64,000 bases of DNA. It comes from Hyphomicrobiales bacterium (GTDB taxonomy: Bacteria; Pseudomonadota; Alphaproteobacteria; Rhizobiales; Rhizobiaceae). Where the stretch lies: NCBI GenBank assembly GCA_002401155.1, contig NVSG01000002.1, positions 407,462 to 471,461 on the forward strand. Reading direction: 5' to 3'. Numbering within the stretch: position 1 is the first letter of the stretch; every line of letters begins with the position of its first letter. The position numbers and the translations under genes were made by a program. The notes beneath the pieces were generated by a model. That model saw nothing but the letters and a program-made list of their open reading frames with translations. It was not told the origin of the DNA and did not search any database. Positions 28,396-37,532 of this stretch are shown piece after piece.

Positions 28396-28905
28396 TTAAA
28401 GCTGATCTAGAATGGTCGCAGCACCGGAAGTAACCGCCGTGCCGGGAGTTTCTTCGATGTTCAAAGATGTCACCACGCCATCTTCAACAATCATTGAAAG
28501 CCGCTTGCTGCGAATACCAAATCCAGCAACGCCAAGATCAATATCAGCGCCAATTGCCTTGGTGAATTCTAATGCACCATCTGCAAGGTAGTGGATTTTT
28601 CCAACGCCATTAGTAGCCTTCGCCCACGCATCCATCACGAACACGTCGTTGACAGAAAGAACAGCAACTTCATCAACGCCCTTGGATTTAAGTGTTTCGA
28701 GGTTCTCCAGATATCCCGGAAGGTGGGTGGCGGTGCAGGTGCGGGTAAACGCACCAGGCAGAGCAAACAAAACCACTTTTTTACCTTCAAAAAGGTCAGC
28801 ATAAGTGAGCGTATCAGGCCCGTCTTCGCCCATGATTTTAAAATCCATTTTTGGAAGGCGGTCGCCAACCGAAATACCAATCGTATCTGACAAAATATTA
28901 TCCAT
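28396..28905 (-). CDS. Peroxiredoxin (Prx5-type, possible glutaredoxin-linked)
   Basis: A 169-residue thiol peroxidase of the Prx5/AHP class that reduces hydrogen and organic peroxides. The peroxidatic Cys is in PGAFTRTCTATHLPGY near residue 57. Other family segments are VGDRLPKMDF at the start and SVNDVFVMDAWAK near 84. The N terminus is about nine residues longer than in typical relatives and has no clear ribosome site, so the true start is a little uncertain. It converges on rnhA. Confidence 0.93.
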   Translation of the reverse strand: MDNILSDTIGISVGDRLPKMDFKIMGEDGPDTLTYADLFEGKKVVLFALPGAFTRTCTATHLPGYLENLETLKSKGVDEVAVLSVNDVFVMDAWAKATNGVGKIHYLADGALEFTKAIGADIDLGVAGFGIRSKRLSMIVEDGVVTSLNIEETPGTAVTSGAATILDQL

Positions 28906-29005
28906 TCAAATTTTGAGTTAAATAAAGCTATCAAGACCTAGCCCAATCGGTCCGGTTTTACCAATTGCTTTCATTCTAAATTTTGAGGTTCTGCGAAAAA
29001 GAATT

Positions 29006-29824
29006 TTATTCAGCTTTTTTCCACTGCTCAATGCTGTGATTTCCACTAACAAGCGTATAACGCAGCTCTTCTTTTGCAATATCAGCTTCCGGTGGAACCT
29101 GCGATAAATCAAGTTTGAATTCTGCCAATCGCCCGTTGATACGAACGAGAGAAGCCGGTGCCAGTCGCCATTCTGGCGGGCCTTCGACAAACAGGCTGAG
29201 GGGCTCGTCGCTAGAAGGAATATTGGCAAATATCTGCAAATTCCGTCGGCTAAAATCGACCCGCTCAATACCAGCTTCCGCCGTTGGTTTTCGGGGAAGG
29301 CTTTTACGCGCAAGATTTATGAAGCCCCCGCTCACCGGGTCTGACCGGGTCAGTTCGGAAATGGGAATTTCAAAATTTGCCTGTGCCGGGATACAGATTT
29401 GTTCGCACACACCCAAAAACATCTCCAGCCGGATTTTATTCTCCGGGTCAAACGAAAGCATGTTGCCATCAAAGACAAAACTCACATCGGATTTATAACC
29501 AACAACCTGAGACTGCTCGATCTTCATTGTTTGGGGGGCAGGCAAATGCACCGCATTGTGCACATAGCCTTTTGAACCGGCAAAACTCAACTGCGGCGGT
29601 ATTCCGCTATCGCCGGGTGAGCGCCAATAGGTTTTCCAGCCCGGGTTGAGCTTGATCTCCACCACACCGGAAATTTTTCCGGTATCGGGCGCAAGCACCG
29701 CAATCATCCGCGCTTTGCCGCCGCCAATATCTTGCCATTCAGTGCTTGCAGCACTGCTGTTCCCGACCATCTGCAAAGTGGTGAATACAAACAGCAACCC
29801 GGCCACGAACAAGCGGATAGTCAT
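29006..29824 (-). CDS. Periplasmic DsbD/ScsB alpha-domain-like protein
   Basis: About 272 residues. The signal peptide MTIRLFVAGLLFVFTTLQMV (cleavage probably after SSAA) is followed by a domain like the N-terminal domain of DsbD/ScsB. The Cys pair is in FLGVCEQICIP, near residue 143. The membrane and thioredoxin parts of DsbD are missing, so this is a stand-alone domain. It probably takes part in periplasmic thiol exchange, perhaps with a separate CcdA-like protein. An upstream in-frame ATG at 29866 would lengthen the n-region and cannot be excluded. It lies between peroxiredoxin and AlgH genes. Confidence 0.82.
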   Translation of the reverse strand: MTIRLFVAGLLFVFTTLQMVGNSSAASTEWQDIGGGKARMIAVLAPDTGKISGVVEIKLNPGWKTYWRSPGDSGIPPQLSFAGSKGYVHNAVHLPAPQTMKIEQSQVVGYKSDVSFVFDGNMLSFDPENKIRLEMFLGVCEQICIPAQANFEIPISELTRSDPVSGGFINLARKSLPRKPTAEAGIERVDFSRRNLQIFANIPSSDEPLSLFVEGPPEWRLAPASLVRINGRLAEFKLDLSQVPPEADIAKEELRYTLVSGNHSIEQWKKAE

Positions 29825-30059
29825 GCTTTGAATCGGCAAAATATGATTAATTATCCTAGATATCATGGGGCATGCATACACGGTTTCATCACCTGTTGCG
29901 ACCATTCCCTCATCAAGGCTGATCATATCTCGGTGAGCGCGAGTTCTCGCATATACCGTCAGGTAATTATTTTGGTTACAATCAAGCGTATTTTGCGTAT
30001 CTTCCCTAAAGAATCTGCCCATGGGCGGTTAAGCGACATTGGGTGGATAGAGGGACAAT

Positions 30060-30644
30060 ATGGACGAGAAGCTGTCTCTTACGGGACAATTTTTGATTGC
30101 GATGCCCGGTATGGGAGATCAGCGTTTTGAAAAAAGCGTGATATTCGTTTGTGCGCATTCTGAAGATGGTGCCATGGGCTTTATCATCAACCAGTCCATG
30201 GTCTCGCCGAATATCGTCGAGTTTTTTGCTAAGCTTGAAATTATTACAGACGAAGAGCAGGGAACCATTGATGAAAAACTTGCTGGTCGAAGCCTGAATA
30301 TGGGTGGGCCGGTCGAGCCGGGTAGGGGTTTTGTCCTCCACACCCCGGACTATGAAAGCGATACATCGCTCAAAATTGGCGATGATATCTGCCTTACAGC
30401 GACCCTTGAGATATTGAGGGCCATTGCCACGGGCAGAGGCCCGGAAAGAGTATTATTGGCACTGGGATATTCTGGATGGGGTGCAGGGCAATTGGAAAAC
30501 GAAATCATCTCCAATGGTTGGCTCAACTGCGATGCTGATCATGACATTTTGTTCGATCAGAACCACGAAACCAAATATCAGCGCGCCCTCGCAATTTTAG
30601 GGGTCGACCCGCTGCTATTATCCAGTGAAGCGGGCCATGCTTAG
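30060..30644 (+). CDS. YqgE/AlgH family protein (DUF179)
   Basis: A 194-residue protein of the conserved AlgH/YqgE family. Signature parts are MPGMGDQRFEKSVIFVCAHS near residue 18, MGGPVEPGRGFVLH near 81 and LGYSGWGAGQLENEI near 138. The family was named for an effect on alginate genes in Pseudomonas; the molecular role is unknown. GAGGGAC precedes the ATG. The stop codon lies inside a hairpin terminator. Confidence 0.95.
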   Translation: MDEKLSLTGQFLIAMPGMGDQRFEKSVIFVCAHSEDGAMGFIINQSMVSPNIVEFFAKLEIITDEEQGTIDEKLAGRSLNMGGPVEPGRGFVLHTPDYESDTSLKIGDDICLTATLEILRAIATGRGPERVLLALGYSGWGAGQLENEIISNGWLNCDADHDILFDQNHETKYQRALAILGVDPLLLSSEAGHA

Positions 30645-30669
30645 GTTGTTTTCTTCGAAAACAGCCTAA
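30641..30669 (+). terminator. Terminator-like hairpin overlapping the algH-family stop codon
   Basis: Arms TTAGGTTGTTTTC and GAAAACAGCCTAA pair over 13 positions (one G-U) around a TTC loop. On the plus strand it is followed by GCTTTGTTTGTTCTCAC, a T-rich tract that is the complement of the end of repeat copy D1. The left arm contains the TAG stop. Confidence 0.68.
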
Positions 30670-30670
30670 G

Positions 30671-30771
30671 CTTTGTTTGTTCTCACGGGCGTATCCTCAC
30701 TATCGTTCGGGCCCTGCGAAGGCGCGGCGCATTAGCGCCGGTCGCTCTTCGCTCCCCGCCGAAGGCGGAGG
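30671..30771 (-). repeat. Hairpin-rich intergenic repeat, copy D1 (inverted)
   Basis: This copy lies on the minus strand. Read that way it has a variant 5' hairpin CCGCC-TTC-GGCGG, then GCGAAGAGC, hairpin II CGGCGC-TAAT-GCGCCG, the GCAGGGCCCGA segment, GAGGATACGCCC and the 3' end GTGAGAACAAACAAAG. The 3' end abuts the terminator of the algH-family gene. Confidence 0.88.
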
Positions 30772-30827
30772 TGGATATGGGAGAGATGGAGCAAGGGAAA
30801 TAGATAGTACTACCGAGGAAAATGAAT

Positions 30828-30922
30828 GAGAGCCCAAAGGGCGAGCGTGGGAACCCGGCGCTAATGCGCCGCCCATACGGAGGGCCCGAACGTTAGTGAG
30901 GATATGCCCGTGAGAACAAACA
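30828..30922 (+). repeat. Hairpin-rich intergenic repeat, copy D2
   Basis: The 5' module is a different hairpin, GCCC-AAA-GGGC, also seen in copies E1 and E2. It is followed by hairpin II GGCGC-TAAT-GCGCC, GGAGGGCCCGA, GAGGATATGCCC and GTGAGAACAAACA. It forms an inverted pair with D1, separated by 56 bases that hold nothing recognisable. Its 3' end abuts the hairpin at 30924-30954. Confidence 0.88.
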
Positions 30923-30923
30923 A

Positions 30924-30954
30924 TGATGTCTATTTACAGAGTGAAGAGACATCA
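30924..30954 (-). terminator. Hairpin at the end of the EAL protein gene
   Basis: Arms TGATGTCT and AGACATCA, 15-base loop. On the minus strand it follows the stop codon of the c-di-GMP gene by nine bases and is followed by TTGTTTGTTCTCAC from repeat copy D2. Confidence 0.55.
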
Positions 30955-30963
30955 TGAGAACAA

Positions 30964-33876
30964 TTATGTTTTTACCAGCGCCGCGTCTTCGGTGAGAATC
31001 TCTTCGACTTTCTTGATATCCATCGGTTCGCCGAACAAAAATCCTTGCGCGAATTCGCAGCCCATTTGTGCCAATTCCGTCACATCAGATTCCATCTCTG
31101 TGCCCTCGGCGATGATTTTCTGGTTCAGCCCGTGCGCCATAGCAATAATTGCGCGCAGCACCACAAGGCGTTCCGGGCGATCTCTGGCCTGAATAAACGA
31201 CTTATCAATTTTGATCGTATCAAACGGGAAGCGGGTCAAATAGGAGAGGCTGGAATAGCCCGTGCCAAAATCATCCAGCGAAAGCCCAACGCCCATGGCG
31301 TGAATTCTGCGCAACACTTCCGATGAGTGCTCCGGGTTTTCCATGACGAGGCTTTCAGTCACTTCCATCCGCAATAAATTAGGAGCCATCTGGCTTTTCT
31401 TTAGAGCGGTACGAATATCGTTGACGATATCGTGGCGCAGCAATTCACGACTGGAAATATTGACGCTGACAAAACAATTCAGCCCTTCAATATTGCGTGC
31501 CATTTCTGCAAAATCACTGGTCGCCTTGTTCAAAACATAAGAACCAAGCGCGTTGATCAGCCCAGAACTTTCAGCCAGCGGGATGAATTCCACCGGCGAC
31601 ACGGAGCCAAGTTTGGGATGCTCCCAGCGCAGCAGAGCTTCGAAGCCAACAATATCGCGGCCTTCCAGATTAATAATCGGCTGGTAGAGAACAAACATCT
31701 GATCGTTCTGCAAAGCGCTTTTAAGGTCCTCAAGCAGGATGACTGATTCATCTTTGACAGTGCGAAATGCGGGCCGGAATGGTTCGATCCTGTCGCCGCC
31801 AAAACGCTTGGCCTGTATCATGGCAAGTTCTGCATCACGCATCATCTGGTTTGGTTTACTGTGTTCCGGTGTCCAACTGGCAATGCCAATCGATGCGGTA
31901 AGCACGATGTCCTGCCCGGCAAATTGCACCGGCGCGTTAATGGATTTACGAATGGATTCTGCAAAACCTGCAATTTTATCGGGCATGTTTTCCGACAGCA
32001 GCAGGATGGTGAACTGATCGCCGCCCAGTCTGGAAAGATGATCCCCCGGTTTCAATAACCGGCCCAGACGCCGTGACACCGTCAGCAAAATTGTATCTCC
32101 AAGCGAGAACCCGTGCCTGCTATTAATCTCGCGAAATTCGTCAATATTGATATGGAACACAGAAGGTCTTGAATCCGCGTGCTGAATGGCGAAATTAATT
32201 ACCGTATCCAGCCGGTTGATGAACAACTCCCGATTTTCCAACCCGGTTAGATTGTCGTGCACCGCATCGTGCAACAGGCGTTCCTCGGCATTCTTTTCCG
32301 CAGTGACTTCAGAGATCGAACCAATGCACCGGATTACTTCATTGTCGGAACCTAGCATTGGGCGTGCGCGGAGCTTGAACCAGTTGTAATGGCCATCTTC
32401 GGCCCGGACCCGAAACGTTTGGGAAATGCGTCCGCGACGATGTTCCAAAACCGCATCCAAGGTAGCCTGCAGGCGATCCCGGTCATTGGGGTGGAGCAAT
32501 GCCACCCAGTTTCGCGATGGGCCGTTGAGCTTTTTTTGTGATGTGGAAAGAATGTGGGTGGCTTCATCTCCAACATAAATCTGGTCTCTGGTAACATCCC
32601 AGTCCCAAACGATATCGCCGCCACCGATCAAGGCAAGCGCCTGACGTTCCACGTCACTGACCAGCCCATGGGCCAGCGCACCGCCGGCAAAAGCATGCTG
32701 CATGACGGTAAATCCAAGCAGCAACACAATCAGCACCAATCCGCCAACCAAGGCTGGTTGGACCACGTCATTGGCAATTCCGCCGGTAATGGTCATGCCA
32801 GCACCGGTGGTCCATGCAAGCACCAAAATCCATGTGGGTATCAGCATGATAGCACGGTCAAATCTCTTGAGGGCCAGAAAGGTAATCAACCCGGCCCCAC
32901 CAATTGCGGTGAGCGCAATGGAAAATCGTGCAATACCAGAAGCAATTGAAGGTTCGGCAACCGCGATACCGAGCAAGATAATCAGGCCCAAAACCCATGC
33001 TACCGTGACAGATGAAAAATGTGAATTCCAACGGTTGAGGCTCAAATAGGCATAAAGAAATATGATAATGCCAGCCGCGAGGAACACTTCTGTCGAGGCT
33101 CGCCACACTGGTGCGCTGGAAGCTGTGAGTGAGATAATTTTATCCCAAAAACCAAAATCCACACAGACATATGCCAGAACGCCCCACGCAAGGGCTGCCG
33201 CTGCCGGGAACATTGCTGAACCCTTGACGATAAACAGAATGGTCAAAAACACCGCCAGCAACCCGGAAATACCAAGCACAATACCGCGATAAAGCGTGTA
33301 GCTGTTGACCGTATCCTTATAGGCAGAAGGTTCCCACACATAGAGTTTCGGCAGGCGCTTGGCCTTTTGCTCGGCAATCAGGGTGATGACCGCGCCGGGG
33401 TCGAGTGTGATTGAAAATACATCCGCTTCATTGTCATTCTGGCGTTCCAGCGAAAACCCTTCACTCGGTGTAATCGTTGTAATACGCACCGAATCAAGAT
33501 CTGGCCAAATCATACCAGAGCCAACCAACCGGTAACGAGGAGCAACAATCAGCCGCTCAATCTGCTCATTGGATTCGTTGGCAAGAGAAAACACCGCCCA
33601 GTTCGACGCCACGCCCTTGTCGCCGGCCTGCACTTCGATGCGGCGAACAATGCCATCAGCATCAGGAGCAGTAGAGACTTTCAAACTATCCCCGACCTCG
33701 GAATAAAAATCGATGGAGCCGGTAATATCAATCGCCACATCGTCGCGAGAAATACCAACAGGTTCAAGCGCATGGGAGGCATTGACAGAAAAAAGCACGA
33801 TAAAAAACACACCCAGAAAGGCGTAAATTAGCTGTGTAAGTTTCTGTATCGGAAACAAGTGTTTCAGACCCGTCAT
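30964..33876 (-). CDS. Membrane c-di-GMP phosphodiesterase with PAS, degenerate GGDEF and EAL domains
   Basis: About 970 residues. A signal-like N terminus (to about residue 35) precedes a periplasmic domain (about 36-190), then seven or so membrane helices (about 195-400), a PAS domain (about 410-530), GGDEF (about 540-700) and EAL (about 715-965). The cyclase motif reads GGDQF, so cyclase activity is doubtful. The EAL site looks intact: FEALLRW, MEVTESLVME, LDDFGTGYSSLSYL, KIDKSFI and IIAEGTE. It probably degrades c-di-GMP in response to an envelope signal. The start at 33876 is chosen for its signal sequence; a longer frame reaches 33975. It follows the M16 peptidase gene, as in other Hyphomicrobiales. 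Confidence 0.9.
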   Translation of the reverse strand: MTGLKHLFPIQKLTQLIYAFLGVFFIVLFSVNASHALEPVGISRDDVAIDITGSIDFYSEVGDSLKVSTAPDADGIVRRIEVQAGDKGVASNWAVFSLANESNEQIERLIVAPRYRLVGSGMIWPDLDSVRITTITPSEGFSLERQNDNEADVFSITLDPGAVITLIAEQKAKRLPKLYVWEPSAYKDTVNSYTLYRGIVLGISGLLAVFLTILFIVKGSAMFPAAAALAWGVLAYVCVDFGFWDKIISLTASSAPVWRASTEVFLAAGIIIFLYAYLSLNRWNSHFSSVTVAWVLGLIILLGIAVAEPSIASGIARFSIALTAIGGAGLITFLALKRFDRAIMLIPTWILVLAWTTGAGMTITGGIANDVVQPALVGGLVLIVLLLGFTVMQHAFAGGALAHGLVSDVERQALALIGGGDIVWDWDVTRDQIYVGDEATHILSTSQKKLNGPSRNWVALLHPNDRDRLQATLDAVLEHRRGRISQTFRVRAEDGHYNWFKLRARPMLGSDNEVIRCIGSISEVTAEKNAEERLLHDAVHDNLTGLENRELFINRLDTVINFAIQHADSRPSVFHINIDEFREINSRHGFSLGDTILLTVSRRLGRLLKPGDHLSRLGGDQFTILLLSENMPDKIAGFAESIRKSINAPVQFAGQDIVLTASIGIASWTPEHSKPNQMMRDAELAMIQAKRFGGDRIEPFRPAFRTVKDESVILLEDLKSALQNDQMFVLYQPIINLEGRDIVGFEALLRWEHPKLGSVSPVEFIPLAESSGLINALGSYVLNKATSDFAEMARNIEGLNCFVSVNISSRELLRHDIVNDIRTALKKSQMAPNLLRMEVTESLVMENPEHSSEVLRRIHAMGVGLSLDDFGTGYSSLSYLTRFPFDTIKIDKSFIQARDRPERLVVLRAIIAMAHGLNQKIIAEGTEMESDVTELAQMGCEFAQGFLFGEPMDIKKVEEILTEDAALVKT

Positions 33877-33987
33877 GCGTTTTTCAATCTTTATGGAGAT
33901 ATCGCCAGAATTGGTTTTCCGAATAATATCTTTGCCCAGAATTAATCTGTAGCAAACCCTCGGAAATTTTTCCAAACGTATTCTGGC

Positions 33988-35271
33988 TTATTCAGCGGCA
34001 TTTGCAGGTTTTAAACCTAAATGTGCACTGACATCATTTATGCGGGCCATGTTTTTGGTCGGGCCAATGGCGGTGAGCGTCACATTGCCCTCGCAAAACA
34101 TCCGCCCGGCAAGATCACGAATGCGTTCAATGGAAAGCGCATTTAGCCGCTCCATCAATTCTTCATTGGGAATCTGGCGACCAAATAGCAGCAATTGACG
34201 TGCAATTTGCCCGGCACGCGCGGCGGGGCTTTCCATGCTCATCATCAGACCAGCACGAACCTGCGCCCGCGCACGATCGAGTTCTGCCTGAGAAATATCT
34301 TCGCTGGCGCGTTTTAATTCGTCGAGGATAACCGGCACGAGTTCCTTCAAATCATCTGCGCCGGTTGCCGCATGAATGCCAAATACACCAGTGTCCGAAA
34401 AACCCCAGTGAAACGCATAGACCGAATAGCAAAGGCCGCGTTTTTCACGCACTTCTTGGAACAGTCGCGAGGACATGCCGCCGCCCAAGATGCTGGCCAA
34501 AAGTTGTGAAGCATAAAAATCACGCACATGATAAGCACGCCCTTCAAAGCCAAGAACCATCTGGGCTTCCATGAAATCACGTTCGATGATTTCTTCACTG
34601 CCCACATAATTTGCGCTTTCTGAAGGCTCGGGTAATTCGCTTTGAAAACTGGCAAATGTCTCTTCGGCCTGTTTAACCAAAGCATCATGGTTAACACAGC
34701 CAGCTGCTGCCAGCACCATATTGGGCCCGTGATAATGGCTGTCGAGATAAGTTTTAATATCGCCCGATGTGAAGCTTTGCACAGTCTCCGGCGTGCCTAG
34801 AATCGGGCGTCCAATCGCCTGATCGCTGAAAGCCGATTTTTGAAACATGTCCATGACAAGGTCATCGGGCATATCCTGAGAAGCGCCAATTTCCTGCAAA
34901 ATCACGTGTTTTTCGCGGGTGAGTTCTTCTTCGTCAAAGGTTGAATTGGCCAAAATATCATAAAGAATATCGGCTGCCAGAGGTACATCTTCACCCATCA
35001 CACGGGCATAATAAGCTGTTGTTTCAACACTGGTTGCCGCATTGACATCGCCGCCAACATTTTCAATTTCTTCGGCAATTTGCTTGGCGCTACGTTTGGC
35101 AGTTCCTTTGAACGCCATATGTTCCAGTACGTGGGCAATGCCGTGCTGGTTTTGGTTCTCGTCCCTTGAACCGGCCTTTACCCAAACCCCCAAAGCGGTG
35201 GTTTCCAGATGGGGCATGGATTCAGTGACAACGTTAAGCCCGTTGTCCAGCTTTGTTACTGATACGCTCAT
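33988..35271 (-). CDS. M16 family zinc peptidase (processing-peptidase-like)
   Basis: 427 residues. The inverted zinc motif HVLEHMAFKGT (HxxEH) lies near residues 45-55, with the distal Glu expected in the VETTAYYARV...LAADIL region. The glycine-rich GGGMSSRLFQEVREKRGLCYSV loop is near residue 265. It resembles the mitochondrial processing peptidase beta subunit; bacterial versions degrade peptides. It lies between thrC and the EAL protein gene. Confidence 0.95.
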   Translation of the reverse strand: MSVSVTKLDNGLNVVTESMPHLETTALGVWVKAGSRDENQNQHGIAHVLEHMAFKGTAKRSAKQIAEEIENVGGDVNAATSVETTAYYARVMGEDVPLAADILYDILANSTFDEEELTREKHVILQEIGASQDMPDDLVMDMFQKSAFSDQAIGRPILGTPETVQSFTSGDIKTYLDSHYHGPNMVLAAAGCVNHDALVKQAEETFASFQSELPEPSESANYVGSEEIIERDFMEAQMVLGFEGRAYHVRDFYASQLLASILGGGMSSRLFQEVREKRGLCYSVYAFHWGFSDTGVFGIHAATGADDLKELVPVILDELKRASEDISQAELDRARAQVRAGLMMSMESPAARAGQIARQLLLFGRQIPNEELMERLNALSIERIRDLAGRMFCEGNVTLTAIGPTKNMARINDVSAHLGLKPANAAE

Positions 35272-35336
35272 CCGCGAACTTTAGCGATTGATCGCCCTCA
35301 TGTCATTCATTCTTTTGTCGCAGCACTCAAAGGTGA

Positions 35337-36725
35337 TTAGATACGACCATTTTCAGAAATAAATGCTTCTACAGCTTCCAGTGAATTTTCCAGAACTGTG
35401 AATTTTTCTTCGCGTTCCATCATGGCCTGCTGCCATTCAGGCAACGCCGGGTGAATACCGCTGGCTTTTTTCACAGCGGTCGGGAATTTTGCCGGATGGG
35501 CCGTTGATAAAACAATCATCGGTCCTTTTGACGGATGGTCTTTCGCCACATGCACCGCAACGGCGCTATGGGGATCAAGTAAATAATCGCAGTCTGCCAA
35601 TGTCTGGCGAATGGTGTCAGCAGTCTCGGTTTCGCTGCAACGACCGGCAGAAAATTCTGCTCGCAATTGCGCAAGCGGTTCTTCATCGATGGAAAACGCA
35701 CCGGATTGGCTGAGGCCGGACATCGCCCGTTCAATCGAATTGCTATCGCGTCCGTAAAGTTCAAACAGCAGACGTTCGAAATTAGAAGATATCTGAATAT
35801 CCATCGAAGGAGATTGGGTAGCTTCAACGCCGGTCACTTCATAGCGTCCGGTTTCCAGTGTGCGTGCCAAAATATCATTCTGATTGGTCGCAATGATGAG
35901 TTTTTCGATCGGTAGCCCCATTTTTTGGGCCACATAACCCGCAAAAATATCACCAAAATTTCCGGTGGGAACCGTAAAGGAAACCTCGCGTTCAGGCGCA
36001 CCAAGAGAGGCGGCTGCCGAAAAATAATACACAATTTGCGACATGATCCGGGCCCAGTTGATGGAGTTCACGCCGGATAATTTTACCCGATCCCTGAAAC
36101 CATGATGATTGAACATCGCTTTTACCAGCGCCTGACAATCATCAAAATTACCCTCAATCGCAATTGGATGAACATTGGCATCGTAAACGGTGGTCATCTG
36201 GCGTTGCTGCACACGGGAAACCTTTCCCTTGGGAAACAGCACAAAAATATCAGTGTTTTCGCGTCCACGAAACGCTTCAATCGCTGCCCCGCCCGTATCG
36301 CCCGATGTGGCGCAAACAACCGTGGCTTTTTCATTGCGCTCGGCAAGGGCATAATCCATCAGCGGCCCCACAAGCTGCATCGCCACATCTTTAAACGCCA
36401 GTGTCGGACCGTGAAAAAGCTCTAATATCCATGTGTTAGCGCTGATCTGAACCAGTGGTACCACGGCTTTGTGATGAAAACTGGCATAGGCATCATCCAC
36501 CATTTTGGCAAAATCTGCTTCAGGAATTTCCCCTTCAACAAAAGGCGCCAATACGGTTTTAGCAATTTCGGCATAGGGTTTGCCCGCGAAGGAGCGGATG
36601 GTCGCTGCATCCAGCACCGGCCATTCTTCGGGTACATAAAGGCCGCCATCGCGCGCCAATCCGGTTAACAACACATCACAAAAACCAAGCGCTGGCGCAT
36701 TGCCGCGCGTGCTTACATATTTCAC
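35337..36725 (-). CDS. thrC: Threonine synthase
   Basis: A 462-residue PLP enzyme that converts O-phosphohomoserine to threonine. The N terminus KYVSTRGNAPALGFCDVLL is typical. The PLP lysine is in HGPTLAFKDVAMQ near residue 110, and the phosphate-binding SGDTGGAAIEAF is near 160. The start is GTG at 36725, with AGGA eight bases upstream; the longer frame to 36806 is not supported. ThrB, the preceding enzyme, lies elsewhere in this window. Confidence 0.96.
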   Translation of the reverse strand: MKYVSTRGNAPALGFCDVLLTGLARDGGLYVPEEWPVLDAATIRSFAGKPYAEIAKTVLAPFVEGEIPEADFAKMVDDAYASFHHKAVVPLVQISANTWILELFHGPTLAFKDVAMQLVGPLMDYALAERNEKATVVCATSGDTGGAAIEAFRGRENTDIFVLFPKGKVSRVQQRQMTTVYDANVHPIAIEGNFDDCQALVKAMFNHHGFRDRVKLSGVNSINWARIMSQIVYYFSAAASLGAPEREVSFTVPTGNFGDIFAGYVAQKMGLPIEKLIIATNQNDILARTLETGRYEVTGVEATQSPSMDIQISSNFERLLFELYGRDSNSIERAMSGLSQSGAFSIDEEPLAQLRAEFSAGRCSETETADTIRQTLADCDYLLDPHSAVAVHVAKDHPSKGPMIVLSTAHPAKFPTAVKKASGIHPALPEWQQAMMEREEKFTVLENSLEAVEAFISENGRI

Positions 36726-36929
36726 CTGAAAAATCCTATTTTCGTCTAATGCCTGTTCTCGCCTAATGAATGCCGTGTTTCTGCCTTTTATCGGAATAAA
36801 ATGCAATGACTGAAATGCTTTAACTTAGCCGTAAAAGGCTCTAAGATTGTGTGCAACCCAATTAGTAATTCGTTTTTGATCGATTCTGGTGCTATAGAGT
36901 TCCCCAGACGCTTTCGGGGCAAAGGTAAT

Positions 36930-37529
36930 ATGAGTAAGAGTAGTAATAATTTCGCGTTGAATATAACGATTTTGGCAGGCCTGACACTGGCATTGGCTGC
37001 ATGTAATTCCACCAAAAATGAAGGCGTTGTTGGCGCACTTGATATTGGTAGCAATCAACAGCAAGCGAAGGTAGAGCAGGTCGAAGAAGAGACGCAGGAT
37101 CTGCGCGCTTATTGCCCCAAAACGGTGCTGCGTGCCGGAACCGAGACCTTTCGCCTTTACAAGCGCGGCGTGAAAAAGGGCGATGAGAATGCCCGTAACT
37201 CTGTGCGTTTTCAGGGCAGCATCACGGAAGTCGTGCGCGAGTGTAATTATCGTGGCAACACATTGAATGTTCGTGTTGGCGTTGCCGGACGGGTTATCAA
37301 TGGCCCATCAGGCGAAACCGGCACTTTCAGCATGCCCCTTCGCATCGCGGTCACGCGTGGTGAGGAAGTGCTTTACACACAATTGCATCAGGTGGTTGGA
37401 ACCATCCAGCCTGGAAAAACCAACGGATTTTTCAAGTTTGTCGATGGTAACATTATGATTGATAAGCCAAAGTCGAAAAATATCGTCATCTATGCTGGTT
37501 TCGATGAAGGCCCGCCAAAGAAGAAATAG
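36930..37529 (+). CDS. Putative lipoprotein of unknown function
   Basis: 199 residues with a lipoprotein signal ending LTLALAAC (Cys near residue 25). The mature part, YCPKTVLRAGTETFRLYKRG...FQGSITEVVRECNY, then a beta-rich C-terminal half, looks like a conserved envelope protein of alphaproteobacteria, but I know no function. AAAGG precedes the ATG. It starts about 200 bases from the divergent thrC start and converges on the YjbR gene; an AATAGC/GCTATT pair (37525-37545) spans both stop codons. Confidence 0.82.
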   Translation: MSKSSNNFALNITILAGLTLALAACNSTKNEGVVGALDIGSNQQQAKVEQVEEETQDLRAYCPKTVLRAGTETFRLYKRGVKKGDENARNSVRFQGSITEVVRECNYRGNTLNVRVGVAGRVINGPSGETGTFSMPLRIAVTRGEEVLYTQLHQVVGTIQPGKTNGFFKFVDGNIMIDKPKSKNIVIYAGFDEGPPKKK

Positions 37530-37532
37530 CGG

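Noticed and set aside
30772..30827. Possible small gene between repeat copies D1 and D2
   Set aside because: The 56 bases have no start with a ribosome site and no open frame of useful length.
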